Source: Xylaria sp. FL1777
Lineage: Eukaryota > Ascomycota > Sordariomycetes > Xylariales > Xylariaceae
Reading direction: 5' to 3'
Assembly (NCBI GenBank): GCA_022578965.1
Contig: MU400507.1
Coordinates: forward strand, 834,418-898,417
DNA length: 64,000 nt
Under the pieces are notes generated by a model. It was not told the DNA's origin. It saw nothing but the letters and a program-made list of their open reading frames with translations, and made no database searches. Position numbers and translations under genes: made by a program. Of the stretch, positions 22,442 through 33,866 are shown one piece after another. Positions within the stretch are counted from its first letter, which is position 1. The number at the start of each line of letters is the position of its first letter.

Positions 22442-25223
22442 ATGTCGTCGAGTTCCCAGACTGGGGACTCCAAGCTCTTCGCTCGTGTAAGCGCATTGTC
22501 TTGATCCTTCTTTCTCCATTCCCCAGATACTTTCTCGTCTGTCTCGTGTCCCCATTGTCCCCTTCTGTCTAGCGGCTCTTCCTTTGCGCTCCCGTCCGAG
22601 TCCCTCCTTATATCATGCTCGTCCATCCGCCAACCAACTGCCTCCACTGCATTGATTCCCACAAGAGCACGTCGTCGATCCAAGCATCACGCCCAGTGCG
22701 AGAGAGCACTCGTCGACTCGATAGAGTGTCCTCGGGGTTTCTATAGCCTTCCCTGGTCGAATGCGCATGCGTCGGACAAGTCCTCTCGGTCTGGCCTGGA
22801 CCAATTCTCTTCCTCCACATGACCATGTGATATATCCTGAGTCGTGCCCATCATGGCAATGTTCCTCGCGTATATCCCCCCGGACTATGGCTTACAACGA
22901 ATGACTTTGCAGGGCAAGGTTGCCGAGCTGCGAGCCGAGCTGAACAGCGGTAGCAAGAAAGACAAGAACTTCACGCAGAAGAAGATTGCTTTAAAGAAGA
23001 TAGTAGCCAATATGACCATGAGCAATAACGAGATGGTCTCGTTGTTTCCCGACGTGATAAGTTGTATGCAAATTCAGAGCTTGGAAATTAAGAAAATGTG
23101 AGGCTTGTCCGTGAAACATCCGGGAGAGCCATGACAGCTTGCTTACAGCAAAGCGCAGGTGCTTCTTGTTCTTGGTGAACTACTCAAGGATGCGAGCCGA
23201 GGTCGCAATAGAAGCGATCCCGGTCCTAAAACAGGCAAGCTTCATCACATTCCTTCGAGGCAGCCGTTGTCAAGGGGGCTAACCATGTATAGGATATGGA
23301 TGATCCCAATCCTCTAGTTAGAGCCCTAGCTCTCCGGACCATGTCTTATGTCCATGTTAGACAGTTCGTGGAGGCAACTGTCCCGCTTGTGAAACGACTG
23401 CTTCGGGATGCTGATCCTTATGTTCGAAAGACAGCGGCCTATTGCGTCGCAAAGCTGTATGACCATGATAAGTTGATGGTAGAACAGTCCGACCTGATAG
23501 ATAGATTGAACCAGCTGCTAAGAGATGATAATCCCACCGTCGTCGCCAGCGCATTAGCGAGTCTAATGGATATTTGGGAGCGTAGTGAGACTATCAAACT
23601 CACTTTAGACTATAGTAATGCCTCCAAGATGGTGGCAATCCTACCGGATTGTTCTGAGTGCGTTGACACTTTAGCTCGATTTGTGATCATGAAACGCCGA
23701 GGCTAATATTCAATAGATGGGGTCAAACCTATATACTCGAGGCTCTCATGTCATACGTGCCTCAGGAGTCGGGGGAAGCAACGCTTCTTGCAGAACGCAT
23801 AGCACCTCGTCTTTCGCACTCCAATTCGGCCGTGGTTTTGACATGCATACGAGTCATGTTATATCTCATGAATTATATCGCTGACGAAAAGCAAATATCA
23901 GCACTATGTCGAAAACTTTCTCCACCACTCGTAACATTGCTAGCGAAGGGATCTGAGGTCCAGTACCTTGCACTGCGAAACGCTTTACTTATCCTTCAAC
24001 GGCGACCAGATGTCCTACGCAACGACATCCGCGTCTTTTTCTGCAAATATAATGATCCAATCTACGTCAAGGTCACGAAGCTCGAGCTCATCTTCATGCT
24101 AGCGAATGAGAAGAACATTGATGAAGTGCTAACGGAACTACGGGAGTACGCAACGGAAGTTGACGTCCATTTTGTTCGCAAAGCTGTGCGTGCCATCGGA
24201 AAGCTGGCCATTAAGATTGAGCCCGCTGCTCGACGCTGCATCAACCTCCTGCTTGAACTCGTCTCGACGAAAGTCCCTTATATTGTGCAAGAAGCAACCG
24301 TTGTCATCCGGAATATTTTCCGGAAATACCCCAACCAGTATGAGTCCATCATCGGCGTGTTATGCGAACACCTAGACTCACTGGATGAGCCCGAAGCTAA
24401 GGCGGCAATGGTGTGGGTCATCGGACAATACGCCGACCGGATCGAAAACAGTGACGCACTCCTCGAGGACTTCCTATATTCGTTCGCCGAAGAGCCCGTC
24501 GAGGTACAACTCGCTCTACTAACAGCGACTGTAAAGCTATTTATTCAGCGGCCAACAAAGGGCCAAGACCTAGTCCCGCGCGTCTTAAAATGGGCCACGG
24601 AAGAAACCGATAACCCGGATCTGCGGGACCGGGCGTACATGTATTGGAGACTGCTAAGCACGGACGTGAACCTCGCTAAGCAAATCGTCATGGGCGAGAA
24701 GCCACCCATCACCGCCGAGTCCGAGAAGTTGGACCCGCAGACTCTTGAAGAGATGTGTTTAAATGTCGGCACGCTCGCCACCATCTACCTGAAGCCGGTG
24801 CAGACCGTTTTCCGCAGCGCACGGCCGCGCCGTCTCGCCGACTCACCCGCCCTGCAGAAACACTCTTTACCCACTTCCCAGAATTTACCTGCCTTTGACG
24901 CCAACAAGTCTCTCTCCATGTTCGGCATGGGTGGACAAGCCGCTGTCGTCCGACCTGGCAATAACGCCGCCACGACCAATCCACCCATAGCAGGCGGTGC
25001 GGGGGCACCAGGAACTGGGAATATGGCCGGTGCCGTCAGTGATGCGGACGCTTATTTCGCCGGAGTTGGCAGCCAGCACATAGCGGCGATGGGGATCCAC
25101 GATGACGGCTTCGGTGGCAGCACTGGTAACGAGGCTGGATACGTCGTTAATCAGTTTGCACCCCAGCAGGTTCTACAGCCTGCACAGGGAGTTGGTAGCA
25201 ATGGGGACCTTCTAATGTTGTAA
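22442..25223 (+). CDS. APL2: AP-1 clathrin adaptor complex, beta subunit, 725 aa
   Basis: Five exons (22442..22486, 22913..23097, 23159..23234, 23293..23657, 23717..25223) join in frame. The ATG at 22,442 gives a short leader ending KLFAR before GKVAELRAELN; the first intron is 426 bp. A later ATG at 22,853 is a weaker alternative. The adaptin trunk is clear: KKIALKKIVANMTMSNNEM, LFPDVISCMQIQSLEIKKM, NPLVRALALRTMSYVHV and DADPYVRKTAAYCVAKLYD. The Gly/Ala/Asn-rich tail after about 600 takes the place of the hinge, and there is no large C-terminal ear, as in other fungal AP-1 beta chains. The third intron appears to use a GC donor. Known of the family: it sorts cargo between the trans-Golgi network and endosomes. 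Confidence 0.93.
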
Positions 25224-26062
25224 ATAGATACCATGTCTTGTGTCTCTGACCCTATATTCATACCCCCTATATCCATAGCTAAGTGTTTGTAAGTACTAGG
25301 TTGTAATCCTAAGCAATAGCCATGGCGTTATGCAGGCTGCTGTAGTATAAAGCATGTCACATATAGCACGTTATAACTCATAACAGAAACGAAACAGTTC
25401 CAGAATGAAGTACTTCCAGATTCCAATATACCTTTTGTTTCCCTTCCCCTTTCGAATGATTAGGACATAGCTCGGAGTAGTATGAGTCGATGATGTTCAT
25501 ATTCTTTGGTATAGAAATGTTAGTAGATAAGGTGCCAACAATAGTAATCCTTCTCATCCCGACGGGGGGGGTTTGAATCGTAGACATGGTAGTAGTCCCG
25601 TAAGTAACGGCTGTAAGTGACTTACTTCTATTAATGGTTACGACTACAAGGCACTACTATCTTCAAGCAGGCAGCCCAAAGTGATTGATATTTCTCGTTC
25701 ATCGAGAGCAGAAGTTTACGAAAGCCAACATATTGAATTGTGTGATTAGTCTCTAGCATACATCTTTCCACCTCGTAGTACCTAGCACAAGCAACAGATT
25801 ATGTGTGTAATCTCTCTCCGGAACCTCTCAATCAGAACCTATCATGCAGCAGCTGTGTGTTACGCTGCGCACTGTACATGTTCAAACTTCCAAAATTCAA
25901 ATCTTCCTCTGACGGTCATCCTCCCCCGCCGCAATGGTGTTCATACTTATACCTCGATAACGCAGCTACAATTGAAGCAGCCAGTATAGAATCTTAATCT
26001 CATATGAGATCAGAGTCCGTGGTACCTGTTAGGGACCTCCGGATATAAACACCCTCCATTGC
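25224..26062. other. Intergenic region between convergent genes
   Basis: The region between the 3' ends of APL2 and the wall-protein gene probably contains both 3' UTRs. Short ORFs near 25,800-26,000 are random in composition. No RNA gene was recognised. Confidence 0.45.
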
Positions 26063-27820
26063 CTAGATCATTCTAGTGATACTTGCAAAAAATGTAACGA
26101 TGATAACACCACAGAACATAGACAGGTTCAGCTCGGCCGTGGCGAGCCCCGCATTCGTGCCAGTAACGAGAGCAACTGTAGGAGTCGCCGTTGTGAATGT
26201 TCCAAACGACCAAGTACTCTGCTGAGGAGAAGTGCTGCTACCTACAGCCATTGTAGCTGCAGCTGTGGTTGTACCCGGGGCAGTAGAAGTGGAAATAACA
26301 TTTGTGTAAATACCGGTGGTACAAGTAGAAGAAGATGTCTGTGTGCCGGTGATACCGGGGCTAGTATGCAGAGAGTTTGGAACTGTGACAGTAGTTCCAG
26401 GTACTGTTGCCCAACTTGGGACGTTGGGTGTCGAAGCCCATCCTGGGACATTCGGAGTCGTAGCCCATCCTGTCACGCTGGACGTTGCAGGGATACCTGG
26501 GGCGTTGGATGTTGTAGCCCCGCCCGGGATGTTGGGTGTCGTAGGGTTGCCGGAGTGAACAGGTGCTGAAAGTGGTCCTTGACTGCCTGGTACGGTAACA
26601 ATAACAGTGCCCGGCGTGCCCAGTGCAGTGAAAGTAGGTGCTGGACCCCCAGGACCTGGAACGGTGACAAAGGTGGTAGGTAGAGCTGGTGTGTTAGGTG
26701 CAGACAGAGGACTCCAAGGACTAGTGTTCGACTCGCATGGTGTGGATAGAGGACTGCTTGCCTGGATGGTGACAAACGTAGTAGGCGGCGGTTGTGTGTA
26801 CGTCGAAAATAGACTGTTACCTGGAGCTGGAGCAGACTCCAAACTCACTGTTATTGTTTCGACGACAGTGCCTAACAAAGGGACTATCGTGACGAGAACT
26901 CCCGGGTTGGTGGCAGTAGGGTTAGGAGACAGTTGCCCGTTAGGGCTGGGATTTTGTGCTGTGGGATTGGAAGACTGTTGCCCGGCTGGGTTAGGAGATT
27001 GTCCGCCAGTGGGATTAGGAGATTGGCCACCTGCAGGATTCTGTGATTGTCCTCCAGTAGGATTAGAGGGCTCCTGTCCTTCGGTATTGGAAGGTTGCTG
27101 ACCAGCAGGATTGGGTGGCTGCTGAGCCGTAGGGTTTGGAGATTGTTGTCCGGCAGGATTGGGAGACTGCTGAGCCGTGGGGTTTGGAGGTTGTTGTCCA
27201 GCAGGATTAGGTGACTGTTCGCCTGATGGACTTGGGGATTGCTGTCCGGCTGTATTCGGGGGTTGCCCATAAGCTCCGCTGGGTAGATTAGGCTCTCCAC
27301 TACTGCCAGGACCATTGCCAGGACCGCTGCCAGTTGGATTGTTGCCGCTATTACTCCCGGGACCACTACCAGTACCACTGCCTGGGTTGTTCCCTGGGCC
27401 ACTACCTGGGCCATTTCCAGGGCTGGTGCCAGTGTTGCTACCACCGCCATAAGTACCGCTGGGGCCAGGAGTGGGAGCAGCCGTGCCATCTTTAAGAATT
27501 GTGATTTGGGTAGATGGGTCCTGAGGTGAAAGTATGGTCGACAAAGCAGGAGGGACAGTGGCAATCACAACGGTGGCCTCGACGTTGTCATCGACACCAT
27601 GAACGGGATAGTCTCGCTCCTCAACTGCCAGTTCAGGATCAGAAAAGACAGTGGGTTGACTAGCCGTGACGTAAACTGTGCGTGAAAGAGTGAAAGTAGA
27701 GGTGATGGGAGTGGTGATACTCGATACAGTTAATAGAGAATCGTTGTCCGCGGGGAGGCTAGCGTCTGACAGGCTGGCTACGACAACTTGGCAAACGGCC
27801 AAGAATGCCGCGAAATACAT
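26063..27820 (-). CDS. Repeat-rich Ser/Thr/Pro GPI-type cell wall protein, 585 aa
   Basis: This intronless gene starts at the ATG at 27,820, giving a signal peptide MYFAAFLAVCQVVVAS; the frame extends upstream without an ATG. After residue 100 the protein is low-complexity: a GSGPGN-type Gly/Pro/Asn tract (about 122-173), then about 13 imperfect copies of an eight-residue Q-S/P-P-N-P-A/T-G/A-Q unit (about 192-307), then Thr/Pro/Ser-rich sequence with several TVPG blocks. The C-terminus has small residues (GTNAGLATAEL) followed by a hydrophobic tail (CGVIIVTFFASI), which fits a GPI-attachment signal. Such proteins are heavily O-glycosylated and sit in the plasma membrane or wall. No catalytic domain is seen. 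The repeats probably vary in number between strains. Confidence 0.75.
   Translation of the reverse strand: MYFAAFLAVCQVVVASLSDASLPADNDSLLTVSSITTPITSTFTLSRTVYVTASQPTVFSDPELAVEERDYPVHGVDDNVEATVVIATVPPALSTILSPQDPSTQITILKDGTAAPTPGPSGTYGGGSNTGTSPGNGPGSGPGNNPGSGTGSGPGSNSGNNPTGSGPGNGPGSSGEPNLPSGAYGQPPNTAGQQSPSPSGEQSPNPAGQQPPNPTAQQSPNPAGQQSPNPTAQQPPNPAGQQPSNTEGQEPSNPTGGQSQNPAGGQSPNPTGGQSPNPAGQQSSNPTAQNPSPNGQLSPNPTATNPGVLVTIVPLLGTVVETITVSLESAPAPGNSLFSTYTQPPPTTFVTIQASSPLSTPCESNTSPWSPLSAPNTPALPTTFVTVPGPGGPAPTFTALGTPGTVIVTVPGSQGPLSAPVHSGNPTTPNIPGGATTSNAPGIPATSSVTGWATTPNVPGWASTPNVPSWATVPGTTVTVPNSLHTSPGITGTQTSSSTCTTGIYTNVISTSTAPGTTTAAATMAVGSSTSPQQSTWSFGTFTTATPTVALVTGTNAGLATAELNLSMFCGVIIVTFFASITRMI
26900..27247 (-). 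repeat. Intragenic tandem repeat coding for QxPNPxxQ units
   Basis: Within the wall-protein gene, a roughly 24-bp unit is repeated about 13 times with point changes and small length differences. It encodes an eight-residue Q-[SP]-P-N-P-[AT]-[GA]-Q motif. The repeat stays in frame throughout. Confidence 0.7.
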
Positions 27821-30800
27821 GGTTGCGAGTGGCTGTATCGCTGGCACAGAATGGGCTCAACGGGCTTCTGGTTAAGTTCGTGCTAAAGATGACAACTGGA
27901 GGTTCAACACTGACTGAGAATATTGAAGTATTTTTGTGAAAACGAGTGGCAGTCTACTCTGGCCGACAGCAGCAGATGGTAGAGGGAGAGGTGTGGAAGA
28001 GGACGAACTCGAGGGTGGATGAATGGGCAACGGGCGTGAATGAAAAGGATGAGCAAGTAGGAGGAGACTTGGGTTGGAGAGGGATAAGCACTTGGAAAAG
28101 GTGCCAGTAAACATCCTGAGACACAAGAACTATCTGAGGCAGGTGCGTGTTGTTTCCTCCGAGGTCCATATGAATTGGAAAGAGCTGGTTGTTGCCAAAG
28201 TGTACAAACAGAAAGTGGAATAGACAGTCTACGCATCTAACAGGCATCTAGTATCGAGGAGCATGGCAAAGTCTAAGGGCACAAATCTACTATTCATATC
28301 TATCTATTTGTACCTACCTAGGCACGGTTTTCCTTGTCCAGCATCAATTTAACTTCTTTAAATATTGATTTATTCTTCACTTGAGTACTGTTTCTGTCAA
28401 GAGCTAGTTGCCAGTAACTTCCCGGGCTATGACTGTTTCTGGAATTCTGTCTTTTTGGGAAGGAAAGCGCAGCAGTTAATCACTAGACCAATATCGCGGG
28501 AAGCTCAAAGACACATTTGAAGTCACCTCCGAGATGTTTCCCTACCTGCTATCCCATGACCCGGCAGTCACCATCTACTACACAACTCTCTACGCAGCTT
28601 TCATATACTCTTTGTATGAGTGCTGACGGCAATGTTGTTTCCGAAGCAGCTGAATTTTGAGAGAACTCAAGGGCGGCCAAGATCTGACCTTTGCTTTAGA
28701 AAATATTTATATGTGGCTTTTTCAATAAGCTATATAGTCTTCTGGGTGATTCACTATCAGGCCCGTTTATCTGTTACTACCTCCTTTATTATTATTATTA
28801 TTATTTTTATCACTTCATTTCTACCATGATCATTTTATTAATCGACGTCAATTATTCTGCTTTACGTGTTATTCTGTGTTCAATGCCATTAAGCGGGGGA
28901 GAGGATAGGGGGAGGCCTCAAGGGACCCTTTTGCTCATGTTATACCATGAGCATGTTCACATACCGATACAACTCACAACTTTTGCAAAATAGGCATTAG
29001 CTGTTAAAGTTTGGACCTGACAGAGTTCAAATTAGTAAGAGAGTGGCATGTTTTGACAGGTCTGGAACAATGAATAATTGCGGATATGGTGGCCACAAGG
29101 CTGGAAGTCAACATGTGAAGTAAAAGTGTGTGTGAAGAATGAGGTAGTATGCAGTTGGCCTACGGTTCTACTCCTAAAACCATTACTACTCATACTACAA
29201 TGCTTTGTTGCTCCGGTTTCTCGGCGTTATATGGCACGACCAGTCTATTCAAAGCATCAATCGCCGGCATATTCTCTCTCTTGTAATTATGCGCCGGAAG
29301 TGAAGATGCGGGAGGAAGCGCCCGGATTGCATGTTTCATTTGAGGTCGTGGCGTTACTAAGCACCAGCATTGTCGATGCGGAAAGGTCGGGTCATCCGGG
29401 CAACGAAAAGCGGGGCTTCCGTTGCATCAAGGCAGTTGGAACTTGGAACATGTCTTCCGACCAGTCCTGATTCCTCTTGCAGAAATGGGTCCTGGAGATG
29501 GGGGGCGAGGGTGCCGAAAGGCGGCTAACAGAGAAAAAGAGCGGAGTTGCTGCACGGGAATACGCAGTACAGAGATCCGCTAGACTACCTAGGTTAGAGT
29601 AGGTATTATTTCCGACATCGCTTCAATTATATGTATACTGCGTAGGTATACAACAAGTTTACTCAGGTATCCGCTACGATGGGCTACCTAACTAATGGAG
29701 TAAATCAGATGAGAGATATAATAGGCTCGCAAGCCTGATTCAAGAAATGTGAGAGGAGAGAAATACCTGATTAAGATAATGCTGTTGATTCGGTGCTGTA
29801 GCTAATCCACCTCAAATAAGTCATTGACAGTCACGTTACCGCGGATAGCAGACGGTTCACGATACTACTTAGAATGTCAGCTAATAATACCATTCTTCTG
29901 TATGTATCTCGATCCAATCAATGGCAAGCCCCGAACCAAATCTACATACCGCACACTATTAAAGAAATGGTTTATCGCCGGTCGCTAACTAGTCGCCTCT
30001 CAGATGGTAGACTAAGTAATGCTTACCTAAACTTACTTTCTGTTGGTGTGGTAAACTGTCTACGTATGTGCTTAGGTTCGTAGCAAAACCGCAAAGTCGG
30101 ATGAACAACAGACTATAGTGTCTATAGGGCCAATCACCACGTTTCCAAAGGTTTGTCGGTTTATAATACCTGCTGGTTTTGGCTCTGATTACTGCTCTGA
30201 TCTACATCAGCCACGGGGGGCCAACGTGTCAGGTGCATGGAACTATTCAACTTACTATGTATTGTAGTACTCTCCTCCTGTGAGGTATCATTCTAGGCCG
30301 CTCCTGTATCTTTATCCCTCAATTTTGGGGAACACGCTTATTTCCGAATAGGCTCAGTCTGATCACACAGGTGAGAGGTGTCTCTGCTCGTAGTGGTCTT
30401 AGTGGTAGTAGGTACTTCGTGTCACGGTCGGTGGCGAACTTGAGGACCAGAATTGGCCATCAAGCCAGAGACAGGCCTTGATAGTCTTGGACGCCTTCAA
30501 ACACGATACATATATACGCTTACACAAACAGGGCGGACGGAGATTTGCAACGGCGAAAACGAGTATGAAACATGCAGTGTAGAGGTATCTAATAATCGAC
30601 ATGCTGTGTTTGTCCCCTGAGTAATTGCGAGTTACCTAGGTATAGACATGTGAAAGCTTGGGGAAGAGTGCGGCGGGTACAGGTACCAGTACTCTGTAGG
30701 GAGAAAGGGATATTCCTGGCTAGTTGCAACCTTTGCCCCGATGACATCCCCAGACCGAATCTTAAAAAGACGGCCCACATCCGCTCTGCGAAGACAAGGG

Positions 30801-31516
30801 GGCGTGACCAGGCCAGCGTTAGACCAATGGGCGCCTTGGAAATCAGGGTTTGATATGCGCTATCAGCGGGCCAGCAAGTTGCTGCTAGGGCCAGTGACGA
30901 GTAACTGAAGTACGCAGCACGCATACGCAGTAGGTGCCCCTTACCCCCTGTACATAGACTGGCTGCCCATGGCATTCGCCCTCCCACGGCAAGCCCAGGT
31001 TGTGCGGCACGGTGCCTGTTCTTAGACCCGAAACATCATCATCTGTCTGTCATCCTCCACCACCCATTTCCTACCTACTCAGTGAACTGATCAATCCAGC
31101 CATTCAACCCATCATCCATCCGACCATCTTTTCTGATATTCGTTATTCCTTAGTTGCAGCGGTCTTCCTTTCTACAAAACCTCCCCCTGGGACTCCCCGA
31201 TAGGTCCTGCTTTTCATACATTATTTCATTTGTTTTGTTACCGTCGCCGAGCGTCTGCGCCTTGTCCTCCTTTCCCTCCTTTATTCCCTTCCAGGGGACC
31301 CAACCCCGACAAGTGGATGTCTCAATTGTGTAGCCAACAATTCGTCTACACCGCATTCAGCTGAGACTTCTTGCACACCGACACGCTATTTCGACTATTC
31401 CCCGATTCACAGCGGTCCTGTAACGACTCCGCTGCCGTTCGAACGTGTGTTCGACCTCATCGTGCTTTGCTCTGTACGGGTACTATACGGTTACAGGCTG
31501 ACCGACCGTGACAACC
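27821..31516. other. 3.7 kb intergenic region, no gene recognised
   Basis: The first about 430 bp is the upstream region of the wall-protein gene, and the last about 500 bp (pyrimidine-rich, from about 31,030) is the likely promoter and 5' UTR of the ubiquitin-fold gene. Between them, ORFs of up to 130 codons (29,078-29,470 and 30,589-30,987) lack an ATG in good context or have random composition. TACCTA-type motifs occur near 28,310 and 29,585-29,650. Confidence 0.45.
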
Positions 31517-32313
31517 ATGGCTGACACCGCTTCAGCCTCTGTCGGTGGAGACAACGGCTTTAGGGAGGAAAGGTTGTCAATGCACCAGCCTTCTGGCGAC
31601 GTGGAGATGGAAGACCTCTCTAAAGCTCAGCCTGATACCGCAAATCCCGATACCAAACTACGACAGAGTCACGATGGCGAGAACAAACCAATTCCAGTTC
31701 CCGATAAGGACGCGAAGGATCCACCGACTGCTGAGGCGTCGTCATCAGCCCAACATGATGGTCCAGCATCTCCCGAAAACGAAGACTTGACGATAGATCC
31801 CGTGGAATCCCCGCCAAACAATGGGGCGCCTGCTGTGAGCATAATGCTTCAGCTCACGACCGGCGCCAGACACCCGCTCCGCATCGACGAAAAGTATCTT
31901 ACTAAGCGTAACGTTACGGTTACGGGCAAGACAGAAGACGGCAACATGGACCCTGCGAGTATCACAGTCTATACCCTAAAGGAGCTCATATTGAGGGATT
32001 GGCGGAGAGAATGGGAAGAGCCACCGAGGGAGCCATCGAGTATAAGGTTGATTCACTTTGGTAAACTGCTCGAAGATAGGAATCAACTAAGCCGTGAGTA
32101 TTTCCACGAGTTCCTTGCAAACGTGCGGATGAACTGGTAGCCCATGTTAACTGGACGCTCCTCCCTCTAGATTACCACTTCAGTATCACCAGCAAAAATT
32201 GGGTACATATGACTGTCAAACCACAGGACCTACTCGACGAGGAAGAAGCGGCCAAGAAGGTCAAAGACTCCAGTTCGCACCATGGTAGGAGTGGTTGCTG
32301 CGTCATTTTATAA
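31517..32313 (+). CDS. Membrane-anchored ubiquitin-fold protein with CaaX box, 239 aa
   Basis: Two exons (31517..32093 and 32171..32313) flank a 77-bp intron (GTGAGT...CTCTAG). The ATG at 31,517 has strong context (ACAACCATGG). The first about 100 residues are polar and acidic, probably disordered. The ubiquitin-like domain runs from about 104 to 215, with VSIMLQLTTGARHPLRI, then LKELILRDW and IRLIHFGKLLEDRNQLS, and after the junction WVHMTVKPQDLLDEEEA. The product ends GCCVIL. The last four residues, C236-V-I-L239, form a CaaX box with Leu at the end, suggesting geranylgeranylation; Cys235 could be palmitoylated. This layout matches the UBL3/MUB family (Rad60-SLD_2 fold). Known of the family: plant MUBs recruit E2 enzymes to the plasma membrane, and UBL3 acts in protein sorting to vesicles. 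Confidence 0.85.
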
Positions 32314-33264
32314 ACAATGATGAGAAGTGGGGAGGACACCTCATTATATTTCATATTGTCCTGGTGGCTCGTCTCGATTTATTTCGTCCGGAAGACGAGT
32401 TATCAATGAGCCATAAATAAGATTAGTCAGCACCAGTAATTTTGGTCGAAGGATTTTTTTATGTTTTCCTTGGACGGTGAGGCATCGGGCGGAGTTTAAA
32501 AGGAGTGATTTCACCAGCCGGGGCTGCCGAGCTAGCCTATGGCAACCAGCGATTGTACTTTATTGTGGGAAGATAGATATTACTCTCTGGTGAAAACGCA
32601 GAGCCTACACGTAAAGCGATAACCCAGACACTGACATTCTCTTAGAGTCTGGAGTAGGAGTTAAAGCTATCCGATAAACACATGTGGGAAGGGCCACACC
32701 TGAACAAGAAGCAGGACGAAGTGGACTAGAGTGAGATTGAACATAATTGAAATATTTGAGAGGCCGATGGGTGGGTGTGCCGTCTTTATTATGGAAGCGA
32801 TGGCATAGAGTTTAGAGATATAATTGAACGAACTTTGGATCGATCTGACCAAGCATAATTACGGCTGTTCCCCTCGAGACGTTCCAGATATGTGCAAATA
32901 TGAAAAGTGTTGTCTGGTGCCAAGATGGATCTGTCTCTATTCCCCGATCCCTAGTATCGTGCAGTATGCTGAAGGACTGTCTATTCTATGCTCCCATCTT
33001 GACTATGATCCTGGCGGGAAGAAACGACCCAGTGAGGAGTTTCCGTTACCCCTGAACTCAATACCACGATATATGTTCATTTCATGGCTCACAAAGGCCC
33101 TCTATATTGTCCGCCCTCACACAAAGTATTTGAGCGGCGTGTAGTCGGGTCAATTATCGATAGTGCGAACGCGCCCAGCAACAACAAGAGCACACCTTCA
33201 TTCCTGGCCCCAAGAACAAGTTTCCACTCGAGACGGCCCTTCCTCATCATCCTCGCCATCATCA
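32314..33264. other. Intergenic region between convergent genes
   Basis: About 950 bp lies between the ubiquitin-fold gene and the 3' end of UMP1. A few short ORFs overlap the UMP1 tail in other frames. Nothing else is recognised. Confidence 0.45.
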
Positions 33265-33866
33265 TCAGATCTTCAGCTTGCGCTCCATCTCCTCGTGGAC
33301 ACCGAGCGCACCGCGCTGCTCCTCGCCGGTAAACACGTCCTCCCAATCGCACGACGCCTCGCGGCCCATGAGGACGTCCTCGTGCAGGCTCGCGCTGCCG
33401 ACGCCCGTGCTCCCAGCGCCGCCGCCCAGACACACGGGCCGCCAGGACCCCTCGCGCGTGATCTTCAGCTCCATGCCCCGCCGGATGGGCTCCGCCATGC
33501 CGAAGGTCTTGCGCAGCGACTCCATGCGCAGGTTCTCCTGCGTGGCCTCCCACGCCCTGAGGCGGGCCTCGAGCGGGTGTCGGGACACGGGGGCCGGCGG
33601 GGTCGACGACGAGGACGAGGACGAGGATGGCAGTGGTGACGCCGACGGGTTGAGGCCTTGTCGGAGCACGTCGTAGACGCCCGGGGCCGAGGGTGCCGAG
33701 GTCGAGGCCGGCAGGTGCGTGAATGTGCTGCCGTGCTGGGCGGGCGGGACGATGCGCATCGACTGTGGAAGGCGGGGGATTAGCTCTGGCTGCGTCGACT
33801 GCGGTCGAGATGGTGGATGTCGGCTGGGATCTTGGCCCGCTGCGAGTTAGGACGTCTGCTTACCAT
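33265..33866 (-). CDS. UMP1: Proteasome maturation factor UMP1, 166 aa
   Basis: Two exons are joined: the first is only the ATG (33866..33864) and the second is 33762..33265, with a 101-bp intron (GTAAGC...CCACAG) directly after the start codon. The joined N-terminus MSMRIVPPAQHGS is the expected fungal UMP1 start. The Ser-rich linker (about 50-60) is followed by the conserved core HPLEARLRAWEATQENLRME, FGMAEPIRRGMELKI and the ending ALGVHEEMERKLKI. Known of the family: Ump1 is a chaperone built into 20S proteasome half-mers; it blocks premature dimerisation and becomes the first substrate of the new proteasome. The second exon is very GC-rich. Length is typical for filamentous fungi. Confidence 0.93.

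Noticed and set aside
22151..22683. Several overlapping ORFs upstream of the AP-1 beta gene
   Set aside because: They lie in the pyrimidine-rich 5' UTR and first intron, and use low-complexity codons.
22853..22912. Alternative start of AP-1 beta at the ATG at 22,853
   Set aside because: The residues before GKVAEL in that reading do not look like an adaptin N-terminus, while the ATG at 22,442 gives KLFAR joined to GKVAEL at a good splice site.
26607..27564. Open frames on both strands over the wall-protein repeats
   Set aside because: They arise because the tandem repeat lacks stops in other frames; only the minus frame with signal peptide and GPI-like tail makes sense.
29078..29470. 130-codon plus-strand open frame in the long intergenic region
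   Set aside because: It begins at TTG, not ATG, has random-like composition and shows no splice sites or known motif.
30589..30987. 132-codon minus-strand open frame
   Set aside because: Composition is biased and lacks any conserved pattern; it lies in non-coding DNA upstream of a promoter region.
33089..33639. Long open frames on both strands inside and next to UMP1
   Set aside because: They are shadows of the very GC-rich UMP1 exon in other frames.
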